Origin: Ignavibacteria bacterium
GTDB taxonomy: Bacteria > Bacteroidota > Ignavibacteria > Tepidaquicellales > Tepidaquicellaceae
Assembly (NCBI GenBank): GCA_016719565.1
Contig: JADJYU010000018.1
Span: forward strand, 1-64,000
Length of the DNA stretch: 64,000 nucleotides
Direction of reading: 5' to 3'
Shown here: positions 28,426-36,866 of the stretch, piece after piece
How positions within the stretch are numbered: the stretch's first letter is position 1
How the letters are laid out: the number at the start of each line of letters is the position of its first letter
The notes under the pieces: generated by a model
The model's database searches: none
Told to the model about the DNA's origin: nothing
What the model saw: only the letters and a program-made list of their open reading frames with translations
Position numbers and translations under genes: made by a program

Positions 28426-31400
28426 ATGAAAAAAATTAAAATTCCGGCAGGCGCTTTGGTTGTTTTGAGTTTGATATTTTTCTCATCTGTAAACTCATAT
28501 GCCCAGTCAAATGCAGTTTTCGGACAAAACAAAGTGCAGTACGAGACTTTTAAGTGGAGCTATTTGCAGACAAAACATTTTGATATATATTTCAGCGAAG
28601 GCGGATACAAACTTGCGGAGTTTACTGCTCATACAATTGAGGAAGCCCTGAGAAATATGTCAGAAAATATAGATTATAACATTTCTAACAGAATACCTGT
28701 CATAGTTTTTAATTCCCACATAGAGTTTCAGCAAAATAATGTAATAGATCAGTTTCTATCCGAAGGTATCGGAGGAGTTACTGAGCTTTTTAAAAACAGA
28801 ATCCTTATTCCTTTTGAAGGAGATTATGAAAAATTCAGACACGTAATACATCACGAACTGCTGCATGGGTTTATGAACGACATGTATTACGGCGGTTCGA
28901 TACAGAATATAATTTCCAAGAATATCTCTCTTGCCTTCCCTCTCTGGTTCAGTGAAGGAATGGCTGAAGTACAGAGCCGATACGGTCTGGATAAACAGAC
29001 CGACATGTTCATGCGTGATGCGACAATACATAACTACGTACCGCCGCTTGAATACATGGGCGGCTATTTTGCATACAGGGGCGGTCAGAGCTTTTTCTCA
29101 TTTCTTGCAGAGACTTATGGCGAGGATAAATTAGGAATACTTATGAATAATATCAAAGCTTACGGTGATGTTGACAGAGGTTTTATGAAAACCTATCAGA
29201 TGTCAATGGCAAAGCTTGATGAAAAATGGCAGTCATATCTGAAGAAAACTTACTGGACAGAACTGAAGACCAGAGAAGATGTTAAGGATTTTGCAAAGCA
29301 GCTGACAAGTCATGAAGAAGACGGCGGATCTTACAATATCTCACCTGTTATTTCTCCCAATGGAGATAAATTCGCATTCATTTCAAATCAGGATGATCTT
29401 TTCGATGTTTATATTGCAAGTACAAAAAACGGTAAGATCCTGAAGAAAATAATCGAAGGAAATAATTCAACGGACTTTGAAGAGCTTCATATTCTTACTC
29501 CGGGACTTGCATGGTCTCCTGACGGAAGGAAAATTGCAATAAGCGTTAAATCAGGGGGAGCAGATGTCATTTATATAATTGATATAATCACGGAAGATAT
29601 GCAGGAATTCAATTTGCATTTTGACGGGATCAACTATATCGGCTGGTCACCTGCGGGAGATAAATTTGCATTCATCGGAACCAGGAAAGAAAAACCGGAT
29701 CTTTATGTATATAATATAAAAGGTAAGAAACTAGAGAATCTTACAGATGATGTTTTTACAGACGCAAACCCAACATGGGCTGCTGACGGAAAGTCGATAT
29801 TCTTTACATCTGACAGAGGAAGCTTTACAGTCCCTTCTATGATCCCTGAAGATTTTAAAATGTGGGAATATGATTATTCAAGAAATGACTACTACAGAAT
29901 TGATGTTGCGACTAAAGAAATCACAAGGTTAAGTCATTCCAAGGACGCCAAGGAAAGTTATGTACAGGTAAATTCAGACGGAAGTAAAATACTTTATATC
30001 TCAGATAAGAACGGGATCAGTAATATTTATCTCAGAGAAAAAGATTCTACAGGAAAAATAATTGACAGACCTATTACAAATTCATTGAATCCCATTGATC
30101 AGTTAAGTTTGTCCAAAGACGGAAAGAAAGTATTATTCGTATCCCTTAATAAAGGAGGCTATGATATTTTTTCAATTGACAACCCGTTTGATATAGATCT
30201 CGGTATGGAAGAACTTGAACTTACCGACTATGCAAAAAAGATGAAGGATTTTGATAACAAATTCGGCAGAAGGAAAGATTTTAAATTTGTAGACAGTGCG
30301 GATTATGCCGTGAATGAGGAATTAGGTGATGCGGACTCACTTTTTGTTGCAGTAGATTCATTGAAAACCGGAATGGATTCGCTTTCATTATCTGAAGCGC
30401 TTGATTCATTAAACAGTTATCAGGAAACAGATTCATTAAATATTGGAGAGCAGGATACTGTTTCTGAATTAGTCAAAAGTGAAATAAAAAAAGAAACTAA
30501 TGATAGTGTAAAGACATATGGTGATGATGTTAGTATTAGTTTCGAAACCCCTAGAAATATGTCATCGAGCATGAAAGATTCAGCTTATTTCGGCAATTCA
30601 AATTTTAAAGTAGGAAACAATTTCAATGATGACGGGTCTTATAAAATAAAAGATTATAAGATTAAATTTTCACCGGATCTTGTATACGGCAATGCAGATT
30701 ACACTACATTTTACGGACTTCGCGGAGTGGCTCAGGTTGCATTGAGTGATATTATGGGTAATCACAGAATATATATTCAGACATCACTTATTATAGATAT
30801 TAAGAACAGCGATTATGCAGTTGCATATTATTACCTGCCGCAGAGAATTGATTACGGATTTCAATTGTATCATACAGCCAGATTTCTGACATACGGAACT
30901 ACTGTTAATAATTTCCTTTACCGTTACAGAACTTTAGGAGGATTTGTATCTGCTTCCCTTCCGATTTCGAGATTTAAAAGGTTAGAAGGCAGCGTAGGAG
31001 TACAGCATATAACCAGAGAAAATCTTGACATTTCCATAGAACCGGTGGAGACTAAAACTTTCCTGAATCCTTATTTCAGTCTCATACATGACAACACTAC
31101 ATTTGGATATACAGCACCTGTTTCAGGTACGAGATACAACCTTACTTTTTCAGGATCACCTAAATTCGGAGAAAACGGAATTGGTTTTGCAAGTTCCCTA
31201 TTAGACTTCAGACATTACATGAAGATCAGCGATGATTATACATTTGTCGCCCGGCTATCCGGCGGCGCCAGTTACGGTCCAAATCCGCAAAGATTTTTTA
31301 TCGGCGGAACAGATAACTGGATAGATCCAACTTATGAAAATAATTACTTACCTATTTCAGATATAGAAGATTTTGCATTCTCAGCTCCGGGATTACCTTT

Positions 31401-31752
31401 AAGAGGATTTAACTATGACAGAATGTCAGGTTCAAAATATTCTATTCTAAATCTTGAAATGAGATTTCCTCTTTTTAAATATTTGATATTCGGCGCTTTA
31501 CCGCTGGGATTTGCTAATATTGAAGGTGTAGCGTTTCTGGATGCAGGAACAGCATGGTCTAATAACGACGCATTAAAATTAGTACATAAGGTTAACGGAC
31601 ACACTGAAACAAATGATCTTCTGATGGGAACAGGATTCGGCACAAGGGCAAATTTGCTTGGTTTCCCGTTTAAGTTTGATATAGCGTGGAATTATAATCT
31701 GAATAAATTCTCAAGTCCTAAATACTATATTTCTCTTGGATATAATTTCTAA
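28426..31752 (+). CDS. Gluzincin-PD40-Omp85 fusion outer-membrane protein
   Basis: A protein of 1108 residues with a signal peptide (about 1-27). Residues 30-280 are a peptidase MA-like domain with HELLH at 143-147 and a following WFSEGMAE (Glu about 177 or 181), a complete gluzincin zinc site. Residues about 300-620 form a PD40/TolB propeller (LAWSPDGRKIAIS, IGWSPAGDKFAFI, PTWAADGKSIFFT). An acidic Ser/Asp/Leu linker (about 630-720) leads to a C-terminal barrel of the Omp85/surface-antigen type, with the loop motif LRGF (about residue 990) and the final strand YYISLGYNF. It is thus a barrel carrying a periplasmic propeller and metalloprotease. Similar fusions are known in FCB bacteria without an assigned role. 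A terminator follows directly. Confidence 0.85.
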   Translation: MKKIKIPAGALVVLSLIFFSSVNSYAQSNAVFGQNKVQYETFKWSYLQTKHFDIYFSEGGYKLAEFTAHTIEEALRNMSENIDYNISNRIPVIVFNSHIEFQQNNVIDQFLSEGIGGVTELFKNRILIPFEGDYEKFRHVIHHELLHGFMNDMYYGGSIQNIISKNISLAFPLWFSEGMAEVQSRYGLDKQTDMFMRDATIHNYVPPLEYMGGYFAYRGGQSFFSFLAETYGEDKLGILMNNIKAYGDVDRGFMKTYQMSMAKLDEKWQSYLKKTYWTELKTREDVKDFAKQLTSHEEDGGSYNISPVISPNGDKFAFISNQDDLFDVYIASTKNGKILKKIIEGNNSTDFEELHILTPGLAWSPDGRKIAISVKSGGADVIYIIDIITEDMQEFNLHFDGINYIGWSPAGDKFAFIGTRKEKPDLYVYNIKGKKLENLTDDVFTDANPTWAADGKSIFFTSDRGSFTVPSMIPEDFKMWEYDYSRNDYYRIDVATKEITRLSHSKDAKESYVQVNSDGSKILYISDKNGISNIYLREKDSTGKIIDRPITNSLNPIDQLSLSKDGKKVLFVSLNKGGYDIFSIDNPFDIDLGMEELELTDYAKKMKDFDNKFGRRKDFKFVDSADYAVNEELGDADSLFVAVDSLKTGMDSLSLSEALDSLNSYQETDSLNIGEQDTVSELVKSEIKKETNDSVKTYGDDVSISFETPRNMSSSMKDSAYFGNSNFKVGNNFNDDGSYKIKDYKIKFSPDLVYGNADYTTFYGLRGVAQVALSDIMGNHRIYIQTSLIIDIKNSDYAVAYYYLPQRIDYGFQLYHTARFLTYGTTVNNFLYRYRTLGGFVSASLPISRFKRLEGSVGVQHITRENLDISIEPVETKTFLNPYFSLIHDNTTFGYTAPVSGTRYNLTFSGSPKFGENGIGFASSLLDFRHYMKISDDYTFVARLSGGASYGPNPQRFFIGGTDNWIDPTYENNYLPISDIEDFAFSAPGLPLRGFNYDRMSGSKYSILNLEMRFPLFKYLIFGALPLGFANIEGVAFLDAGTAWSNNDALKLVHKVNGHTETNDLLMGTGFGTRANLLGFPFKFDIAWNYNLNKFSSPKYYISLGYNF

Positions 31753-31771
31753 GAAAGTTTGTTATACAAAT

Positions 31772-31799
31772 AAAAAACCCGGTTTAAGCCGGGTTTTTT
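31772..31799. terminator. Bidirectional terminator
   Basis: AAAAAACCCGG and CCGGGTTTTTT form an 11-bp stem with a six-base loop. A and T runs on both sides let it serve both the 28426-31752 gene and rplI, which converge here. Confidence 0.93.
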
Positions 31800-31838
31800 G
31801 TTGGAAAATTGTATTACTCTATTTTAATAATCTAAACT

Positions 31839-32486
31839 TTAATTGCTTTTTGATTCTGAAGTATCATCAGTAGCAGGAACTTCAGTATTTGCCTCTTTAG
31901 TATTTGTATCTTCGGTATTTTCTTCTTCAGTATTTGCTTCTCCGGTATTCGCTTCTTCAGTATTTGCTTCTTCAGTATTTGCTTCTTCAGTATTTGCTTC
32001 TTCAGTATTTAAAGATTCAGATTTTATTTCAGCATCGTCAGATTCTTTGGTAACATTAACTTTGATCTTTGCTATTACAGACTGCTGTAATTTAATTTCA
32101 ACTTCATGTTCACCAATAGATTTAATTGGTTCTTTTAAAAGGATCTTCTTTTTTTCGATTGTTGTGAATCCTTTATTTTCAAGTAATTCATGTATCATCT
32201 GAGAAGTAACCGAACCGAACATTTTATTTTCTTCTCCTGTTTTTACTTTAAAATCAAATGAGTAAGAACTTAAAACACCGGCAAGCTGATTTGCATCAGT
32301 CAGCAGTTTATCAGTTTTTCTGCTTCGTTGCCTTTTAATTTCCTCGTGACTTATTAAATTTGATTTATTAGCTGCTATCGCTATACCATTAGGAATAAGG
32401 AAGTTTCTTGCGTATCCGTTTTTAACTTCTACTATCTGACCTTCATCACCAAGAAGCTCATTGTCTTTTTTTAGTATTACTTTCAT
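31839..32486 (-). CDS. rplI: 50S ribosomal protein L9 with repetitive acidic tail
   Basis: A protein of 215 residues. The N-domain (MKVILKKDNELLGDEGQIVE, NGYARNFLIPNGIAI) and the C-domain to about residue 145 are normal L9, which binds 23S rRNA at the base of the L1 stalk. L9 is usually about 150 residues; this one adds about 65 residues built from the hexapeptide EEANTE (five near-perfect copies, then degenerate ones). The tail is encoded by an 18-bp DNA repeat and may vary in length between strains. The gene follows ssb after 72 bases that hold a terminator-like hairpin. The usual partner rpsR is absent here and lies at 45089. Confidence 0.96.
   Translation of the reverse strand: MKVILKKDNELLGDEGQIVEVKNGYARNFLIPNGIAIAANKSNLISHEEIKRQRSRKTDKLLTDANQLAGVLSSYSFDFKVKTGEENKMFGSVTSQMIHELLENKGFTTIEKKKILLKEPIKSIGEHEVEIKLQQSVIAKIKVNVTKESDDAEIKSESLNTEEANTEEANTEEANTEEANTGEANTEEENTEDTNTKEANTEVPATDDTSESKSN
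31868..32010. repeat. 18-bp coding tandem repeat in rplI
   Basis: On the plus strand TCTTCAGTATTTGCT plus three bases recurs every 18 bases, with perfect copies at about 31940-32010 and diverged ones before. It encodes the EEANTE hexapeptide of the L9 tail and is a likely site of length variation. Confidence 0.85.
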
Positions 32487-32510
32487 TCTATTTATTGATT
32501 GAAAAAATTT

Positions 32511-32536
32511 AGGGTGGCTAAAATAACTTCCACCCT
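32511..32536 (-). terminator. Hairpin with T run between ssb and rplI
   Basis: AGGGTGG (32511-32517) and CCACCCT (32530-32536) form a perfect 7-bp stem. On the minus strand it is followed by AAATTTTTTC. It could reduce read-through from rpsF-ssb into rplI or act as an attenuator for rplI. Confidence 0.6.
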
Positions 32537-32558
32537 GATTGAATTTTGTTTAAAATCT

Positions 32559-33026
32559 TTATTTATCTTTCAGCAGATCCGAATCTTCCGGAGAAAGGAG
32601 TGAATCAAAAGAATCATCTGTAAATGAAGCCATATCTTCTTCTTTCTCAGTTACGACATCCTCCAGATCAGAACCTGATCCTTTTTTATTTAAAAACTGA
32701 ATCCTTCTTGCCTTTATTTCGACGATAGTTCTGTTTGCTCCGTCTTCAGTTTTAAAAGTTCTGCTTTGTAATTCACCATCCACTAAAACAGCATTACCTT
32801 TTCTTAATCTGTCCTTACAGCTCTCTGCAAGTCTGTTCCAGGCAACTATACCGACATAACATACATCTTCTTTCCATTCATCATTCTTATCCTTAAATCT
32901 TCTGTTGCTTGCTATTGAGAAATTTACAACCGGAGTTCCGGTATTTGTCTGTCTGAAAATAGGATCCTTTGTTAAATTTCCTGCAATTACTACTGCATTG
33001 AGTTCCGGCATCTTATAATCGGCCAT
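32559..33026 (-). CDS. ssb: Single-stranded DNA-binding protein lacking the usual C-terminal tip
   Basis: A protein of 155 residues. The OB domain (MPELNAVVIAGNLTKDPIFR, GTPVVNFSIASNRRFKD, AWNRLAESCKDRLRKGNAVLVDGELQ) is typical SSB and fills the first 110 residues. SSB coats single-stranded DNA in replication and repair and recruits partners through a conserved acidic tip ending in Pro-Phe. Here the tail is acidic but ends SFDSLLSPEDSDLLKDK with no DDIPF-like tip, and no such tip is found in the other frames past the stop. It lies between rpsF and rplI, its usual place, and has a strong ribosome-binding site. Confidence 0.95.
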   Translation of the reverse strand: MADYKMPELNAVVIAGNLTKDPIFRQTNTGTPVVNFSIASNRRFKDKNDEWKEDVCYVGIVAWNRLAESCKDRLRKGNAVLVDGELQSRTFKTEDGANRTIVEIKARRIQFLNKKGSGSDLEDVVTEKEEDMASFTDDSFDSLLSPEDSDLLKDK

Positions 33027-33032
33027 AATTTT

Positions 33033-33037
33033 CCTCC
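33033..33037 (-). promoter_or_regulatory. Strong ribosome-binding site of ssb
   Basis: GGAGG on the minus strand lies six bases before the ssb ATG. It stands out because most starts in this window have no such motif. Confidence 0.75.
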
Positions 33038-33065
33038 ACTGTTAGAGTTTTATTTACTTATTTAG

Positions 33066-33539
33066 TTAGTTTTTTTCTAAGACTTTTTCTTTATTCGGCT
33101 CAGCATCTTTCTTTTCAAGTGCTGCAGCTTTTTCAAGCTCCGCAGCTTTTTCAAGCTCTTCCTTCAGTTCTTTAGCTTTAGTATCTTCAAATTTTGCCTG
33201 CATAATAGCTTTATGCTTAAAGTGTTCTTCTTTTTCAACTTTTGTTTTATCTGAGACAAAAATGGTCAGATATCTCAAAATACTTTCATCAAGAATATAA
33301 GCGCGCTCCAGTTTCGTTATCAGATCCGGAGGTGAATTTATTTCAAAGCAAATATAAAATCCATTAACTTTTCTGTTAATTTCATACGCTAATCTTTTTC
33401 TTCCGATTCTGACGATGTTTACAACATCAATTTCATTTTTGGAAAATAATGATTCATATTTTTTGATCAGATCCTCAATTGCAGAATCATCTAAATTACC
33501 GTCAAAGATAACATAGGATTCATAAAACTTTTTTGACAA
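33066..33539 (-). CDS. rpsF: 30S ribosomal protein S6 with charged C-terminal extension
   Basis: A protein of 157 residues. Residues 1-95 are S6 (YESYVIFDGNLDDSAIEDLI, IGRKRLAYEINRKVNGFYIC). S6 binds 16S rRNA together with S18 at the platform of the small subunit. The last 55 residues form a Lys/Glu/Ala-rich, probably helical tail with repeated ELEKAA. It is the first gene of a rpsF-ssb-rplI unit under the promoter at 33569-33599. Its assembly partner S18 is encoded elsewhere (45089). Confidence 0.95.
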   Translation of the reverse strand: MSKKFYESYVIFDGNLDDSAIEDLIKKYESLFSKNEIDVVNIVRIGRKRLAYEINRKVNGFYICFEINSPPDLITKLERAYILDESILRYLTIFVSDKTKVEKEEHFKHKAIMQAKFEDTKAKELKEELEKAAELEKAAALEKKDAEPNKEKVLEKN

Positions 33540-33568
33540 AATTCCCTAAGTATTAATTTATAAAGCTA

Positions 33569-33599
33569 CAAATATATCACGATTATAGCTAATAATCAA
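33569..33599 (-). promoter_or_regulatory. Bacteroidota-type promoter of rpsF-ssb-rplI
   Basis: On the minus strand TTG (33599-33597), 20 bases, then TATATTTG (33576-33569) match the TTG-N19..21-TAnnTTTG consensus of the primary sigma factor in this phylum group. The rpsF ATG lies 29 bases after the box. Confidence 0.75.
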
Positions 33600-33654
33600 G
33601 ATAGTTATAATAACTGACGGGCAAAAATATTAACTGAAACACCTTAAATATTAG

Positions 33655-33737
33655 TGCGGGAGGCGGGACTTGAACCCGCATGCCTTGTGAGCGCCACCCC
33701 CTCAAGATGGTGCGTCTGCCAGTTTCGCCACTCCCGC
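33655..33737 (-). tRNA. tRNA-Leu (anticodon GAG)
   Basis: Acceptor arms GCGGGAG and CTCCCGC pair; the T-arm holds GGTTCAAGTC; the D-arm reads GCGAAACTGGCAGACGC. The anticodon stem CCATC/GGTGG closes the loop TTGAGGG, giving anticodon GAG. The long variable arm is as expected for Leu. No CCA is encoded. The rest of the gap (33755-33964) holds nothing I recognise. Confidence 0.95.
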
Positions 33738-33746
33738 TGCAAGTTG

Positions 33747-33754
33747 CAAAATTA
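33747..33754 (-). promoter_or_regulatory. Candidate -7 box of the tRNA-Leu gene
   Basis: TAATTTTG on the minus strand matches TAnnTTTG and ends nine bases before the tRNA 5' end, the expected distance for transcription starting at or just before the tRNA. No exact upstream TTG is present. Confidence 0.5.
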
Positions 33755-33964
33755 AGTGATGAGAAGTTAACATTAAATACTAATATAAAACTTTTTAAAA
33801 CTTTTTTACTATATTTGATTTCAGCGCTTAATTAATTATGAATCTTCTTAATATTTTTTTGAAGTAAATGTTAAAAATTATTTTTATACAGTCATCTGTT
33901 CTCTTATACAAAAGTTTTTAATTTTCTCATTAAAATTCCTTTTCAATATAGACTCAATCCGGAT

Positions 33965-34534
33965 TCAGAATTTTTCTCTTAATCTTGATTTTGCATTTTT
34001 TAATATCTTCAGTAATATTACAATCAAAATTGAAATAAACATAAATGTTCCAATCTGATAAAAAATAGCTGCAAAAGAGATAAGTACAGAAAGTAAAAGC
34101 TCAGAGCCGGCAATAATTTGATTTCCCATACCGGAAGTAAAAACCGAAGAAACAGACCGGGCTTTCACTGTTAGAAACTGTATGTTTACCGCGACTCCGC
34201 CGCCGAATATCAAAGCCAGTATTAATTTTAAAGAAAATTCATTTTCATTAATAACAGCCAGACAAAGTACTGTTCCTGACACAATTGCCGCAGGTGTTGA
34301 AATTGTATCAAGCATGTTATCCATCCATGGATTAAAATATCCTGCTGTTTCTATTATTGATGCTGCCAGAAAGGAAATCATTGCGGGAAATCCCGATAGC
34401 CATGAAAAGTTTTCATTTACTTCAACCCAGCCGGATGAGACTGCAATGCTCAGGATCAGAAAAGGGATAAATATTCTGAACCCGCTGGCAGCACTTAGTC
34501 CGATTCCAAGTATAATACTTAAAACGATTTCCAC
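33965..34534 (-). CDS. DUF4126 family membrane protein
   Basis: The proposed GTG start at 34534 gives about 189 residues beginning MEIVLSIILGIGLSAASGFRIFIPFL, the usual N-terminus of DUF4126 proteins. An in-frame ATG at 34609 would add 25 residues that do not look like the family. Five to six hydrophobic segments occur, with a conserved loop (WLSGFPAMISFLAASIIETAGYFNPWMDNMLDTISTPAAIVSGTV) between segments two and four. It is an inner-membrane protein of unknown role. It is a single gene, divergent from the next one. Confidence 0.85.
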   Translation of the reverse strand: MEIVLSIILGIGLSAASGFRIFIPFLILSIAVSSGWVEVNENFSWLSGFPAMISFLAASIIETAGYFNPWMDNMLDTISTPAAIVSGTVLCLAVINENEFSLKLILALIFGGGVAVNIQFLTVKARSVSSVFTSGMGNQIIAGSELLLSVLISFAAIFYQIGTFMFISILIVILLKILKNAKSRLREKF

Positions 34535-34773
34535 TTTTAATTTGTATTGTATAGTTGATGTCAATATTAGAATTTTGAACTTAACATTCAGGTAAGAAAA
34601 ATTTATCAAAACTCATAATCACATTATGTTTTATGCTAAGAAGTATTTTATTTCATTTTTAAAGCTTCAATCCTTTTATACAATATTAAGTCTCTTTTCA
34701 TCTGATCAAATAACCTTTCTTTGAATTTATTTTTAACTATTTTCGATAAAACCCTATAGTTTCCTTTACTTTT

Positions 34774-36288
34774 ATGAATAAAACAAAACTTGTAAAACTC
34801 CTGAAGACTTTTTCAAAAACTGAAGTAATTAAATTCAGGGAGTTTGTGAATTCTCCTTTCTATAATAAAAATCAAAAAGTTATAAAGCTTTGTGATGCAG
34901 TTCTTAACTATTATCCGGAATTTGATTCCGTATTATTTAATGAAGAGAATTTATTTAAAGTTATATATGAAAACGAAAGTTATAATTATTTTAAAATTAA
35001 AAATGTCTTATCTGATATATACCAGTTGTCTCTCGCTTACCTGAAAATTATCGCAGGGAATAAGAATAATGTCAGGAATGATCTGAATCTGCTCTCCGAG
35101 CTTCATGAGCGCAAGTTAGATTCAATTTATGATCAGACTCAAAAGCAAATAAAGACTTATCTGGAAAACTTAAAAGTAAAAGATGATTCTGATTATTACA
35201 ATGTTCACAGACTGGCAGCTATAAATACATCACATTTCAAATTTGAAAAATCAAACTATACATTCGATCTTATTCAAAAGGAATTTGATACTTTTCTGGA
35301 GCATTCTCTAAGCGGACTCCTGAAGTATTATTCAAAAATGCTTACAAACATTAATCATGGAAACATACAGTTCGATCTGAAAATGTTTGATCCTATCTGG
35401 CAATATGTAAGGGATAAAGATTTTCCGGACAATACAACATGCCTTGTTTACAAACATATAATTGAGCTGGAGTTGTCAAAAAGTGAAATCAATTACAGAA
35501 AGTTGTCTGAGATCCTTAGTGAAAACTCAGAAAAGCTCTCTTCCGAATCGATTTATTTCATTCTTCTGGTTTTGAACTCCTATGCAGCTTTTAAACTGAA
35601 GCAGGGTGATGAGACTTTTTATCCGGAAAGATTTAAAATTACAAATGAATTTGTTGAGAGAAAATATTATCAGCCTGATTATATATTATTTATGAATTTC
35701 ATTTCATCCTATACATCCGCTTGTATGGCAGATCAGTATGAATGGGCTGAAAAATTTGCAGCTGAATTTCGCAACGGGATTTCTCCTGCAGACGAAAAGG
35801 AAAATACAATTAATTACTGCACAGGCTTCTTACATTACAGAAAGAAAAACTTTGATAAAGCTCTTGAATATTTTTCAAAGATAAATTTCAAACTATTCCT
35901 TGCAAAAATTATGGTCAGAAGTTATACAATAAGAGCATTGTATGAAAGTAATCTGCATGAACAGACACTATCTGCAATTGACGGATTCAGGCATTATCTT
36001 AAAAATGAAAATCTGATTGATGAACAACAGAAAAAATCATATTTTGATTTTCTAAAATATTTAACAGAACTAACAAAACTCAAATCGGAAAATCTTAAAG
36101 ACAGGAAGGATAAGAGGCTGATCATTCTGAAAAATGAGATTAATAATTTAGAATCAAACTCCTTGGTATTAAAAACTGGCTCATTGATAAAGCGGGAAAT
36201 TTCTTTTAATTCCAAACCCAGTTCATTTAACGTATTTCACGGAAAGATTCGTATAAGATTAAATTTATTTTCATATTCTAATGATTAA
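34774..36288 (+). CDS. Conserved helical (TPR-like) protein of unknown function
   Basis: A protein of 504 residues with no signal peptide or membrane segment. It opens with KLVKLLKTFSKTEVIKFREFVNSPFYNKNQKVIKL, a start I recognise from uncharacterised FCB proteins. The rest is almost all helix, with Tyr- and Leu-rich helical pairs (YCTGFLHYRKKNFDKALEYF about residue 350) that look like tetratricopeptide units. A role as a cytoplasmic scaffold is possible but not shown. It has its own unit, 485 bases from the divergent DUF4126 gene's stop and followed by a MerC-like gene after about 65 bases. Confidence 0.7.
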   Translation: MNKTKLVKLLKTFSKTEVIKFREFVNSPFYNKNQKVIKLCDAVLNYYPEFDSVLFNEENLFKVIYENESYNYFKIKNVLSDIYQLSLAYLKIIAGNKNNVRNDLNLLSELHERKLDSIYDQTQKQIKTYLENLKVKDDSDYYNVHRLAAINTSHFKFEKSNYTFDLIQKEFDTFLEHSLSGLLKYYSKMLTNINHGNIQFDLKMFDPIWQYVRDKDFPDNTTCLVYKHIIELELSKSEINYRKLSEILSENSEKLSSESIYFILLVLNSYAAFKLKQGDETFYPERFKITNEFVERKYYQPDYILFMNFISSYTSACMADQYEWAEKFAAEFRNGISPADEKENTINYCTGFLHYRKKNFDKALEYFSKINFKLFLAKIMVRSYTIRALYESNLHEQTLSAIDGFRHYLKNENLIDEQQKKSYFDFLKYLTELTKLKSENLKDRKDKRLIILKNEINNLESNSLVLKTGSLIKREISFNSKPSSFNVFHGKIRIRLNLFSYSND

Positions 36289-36353
36289 GTTGCATTCATT
36301 TTGAATTGTTTAAATCAGAAGATTGATTTAATTTGCAAATCATTTGCTTTAAT

Positions 36354-36791
36354 ATGTCAAAAACAATTAAACATAAGCTTTCCCTTAAGCTGGATATGAT
36401 TGGCTTTATTGCTTCATCTGCCTGCGCAGTGCACTGCATTCTAATGCCGTTTATAATAATTACTCTTACTTATTACGGAATGTCCTTTTTCAGTAACCCT
36501 TTAGTTGAGATTGGTTTCATTTCCGTAAGTTTGTTAATCGGTATTTTTACTTTTAAGCATGGCTATCTGAATCATCACAGAAGTTTTATTCCCGGAATTA
36601 TTTTTCTAACGGGATTAACAATCATAATAATCAGTCATATTCTGTATCATGAACATCATGAAACAAGTCATGATCTTGATAATATTTTTTTATTTTTAGT
36701 CACCCCGATCGGAGCTTTTCTAATAGCAATAAGCCACTTTGTAAACAGAAAGTTGTCCAAACAAAAGCACATTCCCGATTGTAACTGCTGA
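36354..36791 (+). CDS. MerC-domain membrane protein
   Basis: I place the start at the ATG 36354 (MSKTIKHKLSLKLDMIGF), seven codons inside a longer frame from 36333. The 145 residues hold four hydrophobic segments and the motif SSACAVHC (about residue 22-30), characteristic of MerC-type proteins in which the Cys pair can bind metal. The end is Cys-rich (IPDCNC). MerC family members take up mercuric ions in mer operons, but chromosomal stand-alone copies like this one occur without other mer genes and their substrate is unknown. A bidirectional terminator follows. Confidence 0.8.
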   Translation: MSKTIKHKLSLKLDMIGFIASSACAVHCILMPFIIITLTYYGMSFFSNPLVEIGFISVSLLIGIFTFKHGYLNHHRSFIPGIIFLTGLTIIIISHILYHEHHETSHDLDNIFLFLVTPIGAFLIAISHFVNRKLSKQKHIPDCNC

Positions 36792-36808
36792 TTTAATTTT
36801 TAAGATAA

Positions 36809-36843
36809 AAAAAAGTAACCTGCTGTACAGCAGATTACTTTTT
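36809..36843. terminator. Bidirectional terminator
   Basis: AAAAAGTAACCTGCTG pairs with CAGCAGATTACTTTTT across a two-base loop with one mismatch. A and T runs on both sides serve the MerC-like gene (plus) and the aldehyde dehydrogenase gene (minus). Confidence 0.9.
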
Positions 36844-36866
36844 GTAAACTTATTATATACTAATTA

